DNA of 64,000 nucleotides from Psychromonas arctica DSM 14288. Its GTDB lineage: Bacteria > Pseudomonadota > Gammaproteobacteria > Enterobacterales > Psychromonadaceae. This document shows, piece after piece, positions 8,411 through 17,326 of this stretch; position 1 is the stretch's first letter, and each line of letters opens with the position of its first letter. Location: positions 78,967 through 142,966 of the forward strand of contig NZ_KI519480.1 of the NCBI RefSeq assembly GCF_000482725.1, in the 5' to 3' direction. The position numbers and the translations under genes were made by a program. Under the pieces are notes generated by a model that ran no database searches, was not told where the DNA came from, and saw nothing but the letters and a program-made list of their open reading frames with translations.

Positions 8411-9091
8411 TTAGTCTTGAATAATCGGCACTAAATAGTTTGACCCAAGTTGACGCATTTGTCGTTCAATCCAAGTCACTCTCTGACTAAGTTCGGCACT
8501 TAAATATCGAGGATCTCGTGTTTGTGGGCTAGGTAGTAACACTGCTAATTGTGCCGCTTGATTATTGGTGAGGTAACGAGCTGATTTTTTAAAATAATGT
8601 TGGCTGGCAGCTTCAACACCATAAATCCCTTTACCAAATTCAGCGATGTTCAAATACACTTCTAAAATACGTTTTTTACCCCAAATTGCCTCGAGGCTAA
8701 TCGCTAAACCTGCCTCTAACCCTTTACGGATAAAGCTTCGACCCGACCATAGGAAAATGTTCTTTGCCGTTTGTTGTGTGATAGTACTTGCACCACGCAG
8801 CCCATCACCATCACCGTATTGTTCAACGGCTTTAATTATCGCATTAAAATCAACACCATAATGCAGCGGAAAGCGTTGGTCTTCAGACGCGACCACGGCC
8901 AAAGAGATCGATGGAGGCAGTTTATCAATACTTATCCATGTTTTTGCCACCGGGTAAGGGCTTTGCATCATAAACGCAGTCGTTGGCAAAGGCACAAAAC
9001 GAAATGCTAATAAGATCAAAGTCATAACCAATAATAAACGCCATAGAACGAACCATACTTTTTTCAAAAAACTCAATTTACGCTTTGCCAT
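8411..9091 (-). CDS. mtgA: Monofunctional biosynthetic peptidoglycan transglycosylase
   Basis: MtgA polymerises lipid II into glycan strands at the inner membrane. The 226-residue protein has one N-terminal membrane helix (about residues 10-28) and a GT51 domain with the standard motifs: the catalytic-glutamate motif EDQRFPLHYGVD, GASTITQQTAKN, the RKGLE stretch and EVYLNIAEFG. There is no transpeptidase domain, which separates it from class A penicillin-binding proteins. Length fits E. coli MtgA (242). It is a lone minus-strand gene followed by about 250 bp without a clear gene. Confidence 0.96.
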   Translation of the reverse strand: MAKRKLSFLKKVWFVLWRLLLVMTLILLAFRFVPLPTTAFMMQSPYPVAKTWISIDKLPPSISLAVVASEDQRFPLHYGVDFNAIIKAVEQYGDGDGLRGASTITQQTAKNIFLWSGRSFIRKGLEAGLAISLEAIWGKKRILEVYLNIAEFGKGIYGVEAASQHYFKKSARYLTNNQAAQLAVLLPSPQTRDPRYLSAELSQRVTWIERQMRQLGSNYLVPIIQD

Positions 9092-9287
9092 GGAGTATCT
9101 CTAATTGGGGTCAACGAGGCCGTTAAGATAATTACCTCGAAAAAATATTGATGATTAATCTCAATTCGCTCGTTTGTAATGACAACAAACAGAGCCATAT
9201 AATGCCATATTTTAAGTTTTTTATCTGTAACATAAAATACTTAAGAAACCGCAATACACTTCATTACAGACACTTTTATTATCGAGC

Positions 9288-9707
9288 CTTTGTGGTTCAT
9301 CGTCTTTGCTCTTCAAAGACGAAAGCAACCACGAAGCGCTGCGCTTCACGAAGGACACGAAGAAAAATCTAAAAGCTAAGCAGTTTATCTTTTGACCTAA
9401 CCTTCTTTTAACTTCGTGCCTTCGTGGTTAATCGCTTTTGACCTGTTCTTTTATCAACGTAGTCACTTTGTGGTTAATGGTTTTGCTTTTAAAAGATCAA
9501 AGCAACCACGAAGCGCTACGCTTCAGCAAGGACACGAAGAAAAATTTAAAAGCTAAGCAGTTTATCTTTTGACCTAACCTTCTGTTAACTTCGTGCCTTC
9601 GTGGTTAATCGCTTTTGACCTTATCTTTTATCAACTTAGTGACTTCATGGTTAATCACTTTGATTTTATCTTTTTTCAACTCAGTGACTTCGTGGTTAAT
9701 CGCTTTT
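9288..9707. repeat. Direct repeat array (two ~160-bp copies plus partial units)
   Basis: Two similar copies, about 9288-9447 and 9466-9624, are offset by 177-178 bp. Each contains a block bounded by AACCACGAAG (9327-9336; 9504-9513) and its complement CTTCGTGGTT (9420-9429; 9597-9606), and each carries an inner GAAGCGCTrCGCTTC hairpin. Shorter partial copies of the 'actTCGTGGTTAATcgctttt' end follow at about 9631-9661 and 9677-9707. The block fills the mtgA-yqhA interval, contains no credible gene and looks like an expanded palindromic repeat. Confidence 0.8.
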
Positions 9708-9760
9708 GAACTGATCTTTTCTCAACTCGGTAACTTATTGTTTTAAAAGACTAGTTAATA

Positions 9761-9793
9761 AAAAAAGGCCTTGGTTTTAATACCAAGGCCTTT
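9761..9793 (-). terminator. Rho-independent terminator of yqhA
   Basis: AAAGGCCTTGG and CCAAGGCCTTT form an 11-bp stem with a 7-nt loop. On the minus strand it runs into a T-run (complement of the A-run at 9759-9766). It follows the yqhA stop codon by about 40 bp. Confidence 0.85.
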
Positions 9794-9829
9794 CCTAAAT
9801 TATTTAAAACTTCACATCTCAATTACTCA

Positions 9830-10330
9830 TTAAGATTTTTTATTCTTTTGTGAAACGCTGTCTAAATATCCCATCACAAAAGCAGAAAGTACAAATGTTA
9901 AGTGGATGATCACAAACCACATCAACTTATCATTGGCAATGTTTTGCGCATCCATAAACACACGCAATAGGTGAATTGATGAAATAGCAACAATCGCTGC
10001 TGCAACTTTATTTTTCAGAGAGCCTGAATCGATAGTCCCTAACCAAGCAAGTTTCTCTTTATTTTCATCAATATCTAATTTAGAAACGAAGTTTTCATAG
10101 CCTGCAAACATTACCATCACAAGTAATCCGCCTACTAATGTCATATCAATGAGTGATAACAATAATAAAATAAGGTCATTTTCAGTGACACTCAAAATAT
10201 TAGGCAATAAATGAAATAATTCCTGAAAAAACTTGATTGTTAAAGCCAATAAGCCCAATGATAATCCCGCATATATAGGGGCCAATAGCCAGCGAGAAGA
10301 GTAGATAAGGTTTTCAATAAAACGTTCCAT
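9830..10330 (-). CDS. yqhA: UPF0114 family membrane protein YqhA
   Basis: The start at 10330 gives [20 protein letters not shown], the conserved opening of the YqhA/UPF0114 family, and a 166-residue product that matches the usual length; an upstream ATG would add an unrelated 20 residues. Four hydrophobic segments are apparent. The conserved loop between them includes [13 protein letters not shown] and the [23 protein letters not shown] stretch. The family is an inner-membrane protein of unknown function found widely in gammaproteobacteria. It is a single gene with its own terminator. Confidence 0.92.
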   Translation of the reverse strand: MERFIENLIYSSRWLLAPIYAGLSLGLLALTIKFFQELFHLLPNILSVTENDLILLLLSLIDMTLVGGLLVMVMFAGYENFVSKLDIDENKEKLAWLGTIDSGSLKNKVAAAIVAISSIHLLRVFMDAQNIANDKLMWFVIIHLTFVLSAFVMGYLDSVSQKNKKS

Positions 10331-10667
10331 AAAGCTCAACTTAGTAAAGTAAAAAAGATGACAATATATACACCTATTGAAAAGATGCAATCATAAAAGT
10401 AGTTAGATATAGCAATAATTGAATAGGAAAAAAGCTTCTTTGAATCGTCAATGATAAGTGATTTGTTGTTGATTAAACCGTGAAAATTTAATGGGTGATA
10501 TTGTTACTTTAGTCCTGAGCGGGTGAGGAGATAGTTGTAAAGTAGAGAAGCCAGGGTAAAATTTAATATCGAGGATTGCTTTCATGACTTTTAATTCTAC
10601 AGCGGCGCTTATGACGCTTTATTAATGTTTATAAAGCGTCATTATTCTGTGTTGAATAACCCCTAGA
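10331..10667. other. Intergenic stretch with one inverted repeat
   Basis: Apart from the stem ATGACGCTTTAT / ATAAAGCGTCAT at 10611-10642, which lies just past the DUF3360 gene and may help end its transcript, I see no feature. No T-run follows the stem on either strand. Confidence 0.4.
10611..10642. terminator. 12-bp inverted repeat, weak terminator candidate
   Basis: This is a perfect 12-bp stem with an 8-nt loop, 26 bp beyond the stop of the DUF3360 gene. It lacks the T-tract of a standard intrinsic terminator. Confidence 0.35.
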
Positions 10668-12179
10668 TCACTGACGGAAGCTTGATATTAAAGCTGGAAT
10701 ACCTGGTAACATTCCTACTGCGGCCATCACCGTTGTTAACACCACAAACATAACGCCCGGTATAATCCAGCGATTCATCTTACTCAATTCAGAACTACGT
10801 TCTTTACAGCCAATTAAACCAAGGTTATCCAGTAACATTGTAATTGACCAACCAAAAGCAGGGTTCACTAATGCAGAAGCAAATACAACAATGGCTGCTG
10901 ATTGAGTTGTTTTGCCTTCGCGTGTCATCTCCATTCCAGCTTCAAGTAATGGAATAAAAACCCCTACGATTAATGCAACACATAATACCGGCTGCCATAT
11001 GGCTAAATCCATTGGATACCCCCATATTGCTGCTATCACACAGAACAGTGCAGTTAATAAAGCGCCAGCAGGAATAGGGCGCTTAGCAATAGCGGCTGGT
11101 ATTAAATAAGTCCCCCATGATGAAGTGAAGTTGGCGCCTCCTAAAAGAGAACCAAACACTTGACGAATTGACGCTGTTGACATCGTATCATCTATATTCA
11201 TTTGTACTTTTTCAGTGCGTTCAGGGTAACTGATTTTCTGAAATACTTGATGACCTAGGAAATCTGGTGACCACATCGCCACCGCTAAAATAGCAAAAGG
11301 CAAAACAACAACAAAACTTTCTATTGTAGGCATACCTAACATCCACCCAGTATTTTCACCCCACCAATACATTGGATTCAGGTTAGGTAAACCAGGACTT
11401 GTCATAAATTCAAAAGGTGCGCCCATAGCAAAAGCCAGCGAACCACCTAACAAACAACTCAATGGGACGGCTAACCAACGTTTTCGCCAATGTTCAAGTA
11501 ACGCGTACAATATAATTGTGCTAATAATGACCACAAAAGGGATGTGCGACATGCCAATGTCGTCTCCCCAGGAAAGCAATTTTTTAACTTGTGAAATAGT
11601 GCCTACAAAACCGAGATACAGTAGTAACCCACCACAAACCCCTTTACTGGTCAGGTTAGCTAATCGACTTCCTCCTTTACTAATGGCCAAAATCAAACCA
11701 AACGCACCAATCAATAACCCAAATGCCATTGGGTGGCCACCTGCGGCAACGACGATAGGAATAAGCGGAATGAGCGGACCATGAGTGCCCGCTAAGTTAG
11801 CTGTGGGGAGCAAAAAACCGGGAAAAAGAACAATAAAAATGGAAACAATTAATAGCTCATAGCGTACGTTTTCTAAAATAAAGCCTTCATCAAGACCCAA
11901 TGGTCCTGCAAAAGTGGCTGCTATTGCCCCGACCATCACTATTTTACCAATTGTTGCTGCCATCGCAGGTATGGTGTCTTCTATCTCAAATCGGTAGTCT
12001 TTGAAGGGAAAATTGGGTCGCCAACGTTTAGGCGCCATTATTTGTAACTCGTGTTCTAAGTATTCTTCTCGTGTATCAAAATCTGAACTTGGCTTATGCT
12101 TTTGCGCATAACTCAGTTGCTCTATATTTTTTTGTGATGTTGGATCTTGTTCAGGTGTGGCGTTAGAAGCATTGTGCAT
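10668..12179 (-). CDS. DUF3360 family putative permease
   Basis: A 503-residue polytopic membrane protein. The first 65 residues are hydrophilic and probably cytosolic; about a dozen hydrophobic segments follow, starting near IPAMAATIGKIVMV. The overall pattern, with GTHGPLIPLIPIVVAAGGHPMAF and the repeated small-residue helices, fits the DUF3360 family seen in Vibrio and relatives, which is distantly like the SulP / xanthine-uracil permease fold. Transported substrate is unknown. It is a single gene flanked by non-coding stretches of over 300 bp on each side. Confidence 0.8.
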   Translation of the reverse strand: MHNASNATPEQDPTSQKNIEQLSYAQKHKPSSDFDTREEYLEHELQIMAPKRWRPNFPFKDYRFEIEDTIPAMAATIGKIVMVGAIAATFAGPLGLDEGFILENVRYELLIVSIFIVLFPGFLLPTANLAGTHGPLIPLIPIVVAAGGHPMAFGLLIGAFGLILAISKGGSRLANLTSKGVCGGLLLYLGFVGTISQVKKLLSWGDDIGMSHIPFVVIISTIILYALLEHWRKRWLAVPLSCLLGGSLAFAMGAPFEFMTSPGLPNLNPMYWWGENTGWMLGMPTIESFVVVLPFAILAVAMWSPDFLGHQVFQKISYPERTEKVQMNIDDTMSTASIRQVFGSLLGGANFTSSWGTYLIPAAIAKRPIPAGALLTALFCVIAAIWGYPMDLAIWQPVLCVALIVGVFIPLLEAGMEMTREGKTTQSAAIVVFASALVNPAFGWSITMLLDNLGLIGCKERSSELSKMNRWIIPGVMFVVLTTVMAAVGMLPGIPALISSFRQ

Positions 12180-12545
12180 TATCAGTCCCTATGGTCACTA
12201 TTAAAAAATAACTAAGAATTTCAATGGCGTAAACTAACTCAAGGTGATACTTATTACTAACAACGATATACAAGCATTAGCACTAGCTCATGTTTTTAAT
12301 TAATTTATCATTATCTTTTTAATACTATTTTTTGATTAGATAGCTTGTAAAGTTAATTACTTAGAGGGATGAATTTTAATTTAGAGCCAGTTATTTCAGG
12401 GAAATAACAACAGAGGAGGTGACTTACAATGAATAAATTTCTAATGAATAAACTTATTTACAAAGAATGATTAGATTAACAGCGTATGTTTGTTTATCTA
12501 ATCATACAAGTTTATAGATGCGCATACTTTTTTGCTTTTATTTAT
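12180..12545. other. Intergenic stretch with a long imperfect hairpin
   Basis: Contains an extended inverted repeat at about 12448-12515: an outer ATAAACTT / AAGTTTAT and an inner ATGATTAGATTAAC / GTTTATCTAATCAT with one mismatch. It lies just past the GNAT gene stop, so it may be that gene's transcription end or a small structured RNA. The rest is A+T-rich and featureless to me. Confidence 0.45.
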
Positions 12546-13133
12546 TTAATATTTGTTCATCTTAAATATTAAATTCTTTTTAACCGCTGCCCACTCAATG
12601 TTGATGATGGAAAACACAACCGTATCTCTGTATGCGCCATCGGGCATTTTTTGATGATTCCTTAATATACCGTCCTGCTTTGCGCCCAAACGAGCAATCG
12701 CTGCACGTGATTGTTGATTGTGCCAATGCGTTCTAAACTCTACGGCAATGACATCAAGGACTTCGAATGCATGCTGTAATAACATGAGTTTACACTCGCT
12801 ATTTATTGATGAACGTTGGTCGCTTTTTGAATACCAAGTGTAACCTATCTCGAGACGACGATTTACAGGATCTGCATTGCAAAAGCGCGTTGAACCGATG
12901 ATTTTTCCACTATGCTTAGCAACGATAACAAAGGGTAACGCGATCCCTTTCTCCTGTTGCTCTAAGGCTGTGGAAATATAATCATCAATAGTTGCTGAAG
13001 AGGGAACTGAAGTAAACCAGAGTTCCCAAAGGTTGCCATCTGATGCTGCCTCGACCAAAGCACAAGCATGCTCACGACGTAATGGAATTAACGTTACGGA
13101 GTGAGATGCCAACTCGATTTCTTTTAAAAACAT
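12546..13133 (-). CDS. GNAT family N-acetyltransferase (RimJ/RimL-like)
   Basis: A 195-residue single-domain acetyltransferase of the Acetyltransf_3 type, which transfers an acetyl group from acetyl-CoA to an amine. Visible features are the HSGKIIGSTRF strand, LEIGYTWYSKSDQRSSINSECKLMLLQHAF (acetyl-CoA loop and helix), and the late motif FRTHWHNQQSRAAIARLGAKQDGILRNH typical of RimJ/RimL and related enzymes. The substrate could be a ribosomal protein N-terminus or a small molecule; the sequence does not decide. It is followed by a hairpin and stands alone. Confidence 0.88.
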   Translation of the reverse strand: MFLKEIELASHSVTLIPLRREHACALVEAASDGNLWELWFTSVPSSATIDDYISTALEQQEKGIALPFVIVAKHSGKIIGSTRFCNADPVNRRLEIGYTWYSKSDQRSSINSECKLMLLQHAFEVLDVIAVEFRTHWHNQQSRAAIARLGAKQDGILRNHQKMPDGAYRDTVVFSIINIEWAAVKKNLIFKMNKY

Positions 13134-13178
13134 GTTTTATCCTTATGTTTTACCCTTGGTGCTTAGTGAAATGAGTAA

Positions 13179-13366
13179 GATTATTTGTAACTACTCAGGC
13201 CGTCGCTATTTAAGCCTATTTCTTCGTTGAAAAATGCTCATTTAAACCACTAAACTGCGCTTTTTCGCCTTGAACTAAGCATAAATAGCTTAGCCCTGAG
13301 CATTTACGTTTTTATTTTGGTAAAAAGCACTCAGTTTTAATGAGTGCTGAGTAGTTACGATTATTT
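13179..13366. mobile_element. 172-bp MITE with IS66-type ends and 8-bp target-site duplication
   Basis: The element itself is 13187-13358. It begins GTAACTACTCAG and ends with the exact 12-bp reverse complement. Identical octamers GATTATTT (13179-13186 and 13359-13366) abut both ends, which is the signature of transposition. Ends starting 5'-GTAA and an 8-bp duplication are the hallmarks of the IS66 family. The interior is too short for a transposase and has no open frame, so it would need a transposase in trans. It lies in the 243 bp between the GNAT gene and the DinB gene, just past the DinB stop. Confidence 0.85.
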
Positions 13367-13376
13367 AACGTCTATA

Positions 13377-13889
13377 TTAAGTGGTTTTACCTTCTTTCAC
13401 CTGTGGCAACCAAATTAGATCCGTTACACCACAATCCTTACCACATTGATTTAATAATGTGCTTAGTTGACCTCGATGGTGTGTTTGATGGTTGAAAAAA
13501 TGTGTAACTGCAAACCAATATTCGTATTGTCTAGGTTCGGGGTTAACAATACTTGTGTAAAGCAATTGTCCCGATAATACCTCATCGGTGAGTGAGTTTA
13601 TCCACGCTAAAATTGTTTCGTCGGTTTCTTTTCGTGCAAGCGCTAACTGGTTGAAATCTTGATAGAGCTCCTGATCAAGTCCATCTATTGAGAAGGGGGT
13701 GCCTAAGAATCGACCAAGCCAAAGTTTATCAGTCAGTAATAGATGATTAAGCGTGCCATGGATTGATTTAAAAAATGCACCTTTATCACTGCGCCTCTCG
13801 GCATCAGTTAGCTCTGCACAAACTGAATAAATTCGTTCATTCATCCATTGGTTATATCGCGCCATATCTTTAGCTTGTTTCAGATGCAT
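13377..13889 (-). CDS. DinB family protein
   Basis: At 170 residues this is a four-helix bundle of the DinB/YfiT type, a putative metal-dependent enzyme family named from a DNA-damage-induced Bacillus gene. The three metal-binding histidines are in SIHGTLNH (His44 or His48 region) and in the double motif HFFNHQTHHRGQ near residue 130. The thiol-transferase relatives of this fold use bacillithiol or mycothiol, which gammaproteobacteria do not make, so the substrate here is unknown. The stop codon lies 10 bp from the MITE target duplication, so insertion may have replaced the original 3' flank. Confidence 0.88.
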   Translation of the reverse strand: MHLKQAKDMARYNQWMNERIYSVCAELTDAERRSDKGAFFKSIHGTLNHLLLTDKLWLGRFLGTPFSIDGLDQELYQDFNQLALARKETDETILAWINSLTDEVLSGQLLYTSIVNPEPRQYEYWFAVTHFFNHQTHHRGQLSTLLNQCGKDCGVTDLIWLPQVKEGKTT

Positions 13890-14006
13890 CTTCGTTCCTG
13901 TTATAAAATGGGGATAAAATGTCGATTTAACACGTTATATTTTCGTCTTTACACCTAGAGAGAAAGTAGACAAAAAGAGCTAGCCCATGACGAGTTATAA
14001 GCTGTT

Positions 14007-15119
14007 TTAAGGTATTAATCTTAGGATCCCTTTTCCATCAATACCCACATAAATATACCCATCACTACCTTGAATCACATTTCTGACTCTACCAATACCA
14101 TCTAGCAACTTAGTTTGTTTGACAATGCTTTTGTTGTTTATTTCTAGTAACACTAAATGTCCAAACTTCATTGAACCAAGTAATATTTTACCTTGCCATT
14201 GAGGGTATTTATTACTGCTAATATAAGCCATACCAGACGGTGCAATTGAAGGATCCCAGTACAGCTTAGGTTGCTCCATCCCTTTTTTTTCAGTGATGTC
14301 AGTATAATTAGTACCAATATAATTAACGCCATAACCGATAACGGGCCAACCATAATTTTTACCAGACTCAATCAAGTTAACTTCATCGCCGCCTCTTGGG
14401 CCATGTTCATGTGACCACACTTGGTTGCGTGAAGGCAGCGTAATTAACCCCTGTGGATTTCTATGTCCATAGGAAAAAATTGCTTTTATAACATTAGCTT
14501 GTTGATAAAAAGGGTTGGAGGTTGGGATACTACCATCAAGATTTAATCGATAAATTTTACCGCCATCCAATGATAAGTTTTGAGGATTTTTATCACGTTG
14601 CCCACGGTCACCCATTGAAAAGTAAATAAACTCATCAGTAATAGCAATGCGGCTACCGTAATGCTGGCGCTTATTTGAATCACCTGTACCAAGGTATAAA
14701 TTTTTTTGCTCAATTAACTGATTATTTTTAGTATCTAACTTAGCACGCATTAAAGCTGTATTGCTTCCTGTCGCATTTTTACTGGAATAGGTGAAAAAGA
14801 TAAGCTGATTTTTTGCAAAGTCAGGATGTAATGCAATATCAAGTAAACCACCTTGCCCATTGTTATGTATTTTCGGCAAGCCCGTTATTTTAATTGAAGG
14901 TTCTCCTTCAGTTAATAACCATAATGTTCCTGAACGTTCCGTTGCTAATATTTTTCCATTAGGCAACTGAACCATTCCCCAAGGAATTTTAATATCAGAC
15001 CATATTGTTTCTGTTTTGTACGGGGTTTTATCTTCAATGAGGGGAAGTGGTTGCATAGCCTGTGTTGAAGTGGCTATCAGGCTGAGATAAATGAACAGTA
15101 GTTGATGCCAATATTTCAT
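14007..15119 (-). CDS. yliI: PQQ-dependent aldose sugar dehydrogenase (YliI family)
   Basis: A 370-residue secreted enzyme with a Sec signal peptide (about residues 1-21, cleaved near TQA-MQ). The rest is a six-bladed GSDH beta-propeller. Recognisable family motifs are IPWGMVQLPNGKILATERSG, the NGQGGLLDIALHPDF blade, HYGSRIAI, GHRNPQGL, and WSHEHGPRGGDEVN with NYGWP, which hold PQQ and calcium ligands in E. coli YliI. It would oxidise aldose sugars in the periplasm if PQQ is available; PQQ synthesis genes are not in the window. Single gene. Confidence 0.9.
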   Translation of the reverse strand: MKYWHQLLFIYLSLIATSTQAMQPLPLIEDKTPYKTETIWSDIKIPWGMVQLPNGKILATERSGTLWLLTEGEPSIKITGLPKIHNNGQGGLLDIALHPDFAKNQLIFFTYSSKNATGSNTALMRAKLDTKNNQLIEQKNLYLGTGDSNKRQHYGSRIAITDEFIYFSMGDRGQRDKNPQNLSLDGGKIYRLNLDGSIPTSNPFYQQANVIKAIFSYGHRNPQGLITLPSRNQVWSHEHGPRGGDEVNLIESGKNYGWPVIGYGVNYIGTNYTDITEKKGMEQPKLYWDPSIAPSGMAYISSNKYPQWQGKILLGSMKFGHLVLLEINNKSIVKQTKLLDGIGRVRNVIQGSDGYIYVGIDGKGILRLIP

Positions 15120-15427
15120 ATTTGCTCCTTTGTAGATGGGAGTAAGCGGTCGTTCAAATTTAGCTGTATGCTGGTGGTTGAATTTTAGTCACTTTACTAT
15201 ACGAATCTAAGAAGAAGTTTACAAGATTGGTTTTAAAAGTCCGAAAGGTTTGTGCGTCTCGCACTTTTACTGGTATTTACTCAATGTGATTGACTTGGCT
15301 TATTTATAGAGTGTAAAACAATCATAAAGTTACTACAAAATAACTACAAAACATTCCCAGTTGAATCAAATTAATCCTTAAAAATTTATAAGATGAAACT
15401 AAACATGTAATGCTAAATGGAGTCGGT

Positions 15428-17068
15428 ATGAGCAGATTATTTACCAATAATAAAGAAACCTTAGTCCACGATGCAATTGATGGCATATTGTATAGCAACA
15501 AACATAATAACCTAGCTCGTCTAGATGTTGACCCAAGGATCCGTATTGTCACTCGAAGTGACTGGCAGCAAGATAGAGTGGCAATTATCAGCGGTGGTGG
15601 ATCTGGACATGAGCCAGCACATGCAGGTTTTATCGGTAAAGGAATGTTGACTGCTGCGGTATGTGGCGATGTATTTGCTTCACCAAGCGTGGATGCCGTA
15701 CTCAATGCCATTGTGCACGTGACCGGAGAAAAGGGATGTTTAGTCATTGTTAAAAACTACACCGGCGATCGCCTAAACTTTGGCCTAGCATGTGAAAAAG
15801 CCAAGAAAATGGGGCTGAATGTAGAAATGGTGATTGTTGCGGATGATATATCTATTCCAGATAATCTCAGGCCTCGTGGTATCGCTGGTACTATATTTGT
15901 TCATAAAGTGGCTGGTTATTTTGCCGAGCAGGGGAATGACTTATCTGCAGTAAAAGAGGCTGCACAAGCCGCTATTGATGGCACTGCCAGTATAGGTGTG
16001 GCTTTAAGCAGTTGCTCACTGATTGGTGAAGAAAGTAGCCAACGTATTACTGAAGGTAAAGCTGAATTAGGCTTAGGCATTCACGGTGAGCCAGGAATAA
16101 CGACGATTAATATGACATCTTGCTCTGATGTTGTTGCCATCATGGTCAAAAAATTAAAAGCTACGCTATCTTCGAGTAATACTAAAATTGCTCTGATGAT
16201 AAACAACCTTGGCGGTGTTTCACCATTAGAAATGAGCTTGATCACAAAAGATATCCTCGAATCAGCGCTAAAGGATAATATCCAATTAATCTTAGGCCCA
16301 GCAGCAATGATGACTGCGATTGATATGAAAGGCTTTTCAATCTCCTATTTGGAATTAAATAAACGCCATTCAGAAGCGCTATTAGCACCAGTACAAACAG
16401 ATGCTTGGATACAACCCGTCGAATTACGTCAATTACAAGTAATAAAAAAAGACAAAGCATCTATTAATGTCGCTTTCACTGCATCAGAAAATGCGCAAGT
16501 CGCTGAGGTAATAAGCAAAATAACATCAACCTTACTGGCAGCAGAGAAAGAATTAAATCATCTTGACTCATTAGTGGGAGATGGTGATACCGGCTCAACA
16601 TTTGCCGCGGGTGCAGCTCAAATAAAAGCCGAACTGCAAGCAAATAACCTTCCCTTGAATGATATCGGGGCTTTATTAAATGTGATTAGTGAACAACTTT
16701 CGACGGCTATGGGAGGATCTTCTGGTGTACTGCTTTCCATTTTCTTCTCCGCGGCAGGTAACGACTACACTAAAAATAGAAACCTAGTGAGCGCGTTACA
16801 AGCGGGTTTAAAACAGATGATGGAATACGGCGGTGCCAAACAGGGCGATTGCACCATGATTGATGCTATGTATCCTGCTTTTGAAGCATGGGCAAAAGAC
16901 GGGCTTATTGAAGCAATTGAAGCTGCAAGGCTTGGTGCTGAAAGCACTTCGACTATGATTGAAGCGAAAGCGGGGCGTTCATCTTATTTAAACAGTGATA
17001 GTTTGAAAGGCGTTAAAGACCCAGGTTCTCTGGCGATTGAGCGAGTATTTTCTGTATTTAAAGAATAA
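15428..17068 (+). CDS. dhaK: ATP-dependent dihydroxyacetone kinase (DhaK-DhaL fusion)
   Basis: Phosphorylates dihydroxyacetone to DHAP. I chose the ATG at 15428, which has a GGAG site 7 bp before it, over the ATG at 15410, which has none. From that start the protein has 546 residues: a DhaK domain (about 1-335) with the ISGGGSGHEPAHAGF substrate loop and the covalent-binding His219 in GLGIHGEPG, then a linker, then a DhaL nucleotide domain with DSLVGDGDTGSTFAAG (Mg-ADP aspartates), MGGSSGVLLS and GDCTMIDAM. The fused form marks the single-chain ATP-using type, not the PTS-dependent three-protein type. A terminator-like stem follows. Confidence 0.93.
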   Translation: MSRLFTNNKETLVHDAIDGILYSNKHNNLARLDVDPRIRIVTRSDWQQDRVAIISGGGSGHEPAHAGFIGKGMLTAAVCGDVFASPSVDAVLNAIVHVTGEKGCLVIVKNYTGDRLNFGLACEKAKKMGLNVEMVIVADDISIPDNLRPRGIAGTIFVHKVAGYFAEQGNDLSAVKEAAQAAIDGTASIGVALSSCSLIGEESSQRITEGKAELGLGIHGEPGITTINMTSCSDVVAIMVKKLKATLSSSNTKIALMINNLGGVSPLEMSLITKDILESALKDNIQLILGPAAMMTAIDMKGFSISYLELNKRHSEALLAPVQTDAWIQPVELRQLQVIKKDKASINVAFTASENAQVAEVISKITSTLLAAEKELNHLDSLVGDGDTGSTFAAGAAQIKAELQANNLPLNDIGALLNVISEQLSTAMGGSSGVLLSIFFSAAGNDYTKNRNLVSALQAGLKQMMEYGGAKQGDCTMIDAMYPAFEAWAKDGLIEAIEAARLGAESTSTMIEAKAGRSSYLNSDSLKGVKDPGSLAIERVFSVFKE

Positions 17069-17097
17069 GCCTAACTTATCTTTAATCACACATAGTT

Positions 17098-17133
17098 AAG
17101 GATAGCTGTGGCCTGTGCGGCGCTATCCTTATT
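17098..17133 (+). terminator. Terminator of the dihydroxyacetone kinase gene
   Basis: AAGGATAGC and GCTATCCTT pair across a 15-nt loop, followed by a short mixed T/A stretch, 30 bp after the kinase stop codon. Confidence 0.55.
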
Positions 17134-17326
17134 TATAAAATCACCTCGTTTCAACCAATACCAACTCCGCTAATTAACTGATTAATCTTACTGGTTAAAA
17201 GAAACTATTTTCGCGTTAAAAGTTTTGTAAAGGGAATGAACATTTACAGCAACTTTTATCATAAACTCGCCCCTTTTTTCCTGCGTAATTTTTAATTTAA
17301 GATAAGCATGAGCGGATTAAATGAGC

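Noticed and set aside
9148-9372. 74-codon plus-strand open frame
   Set aside because: It runs into the repeat array and reads repeat sequence; no family resemblance.
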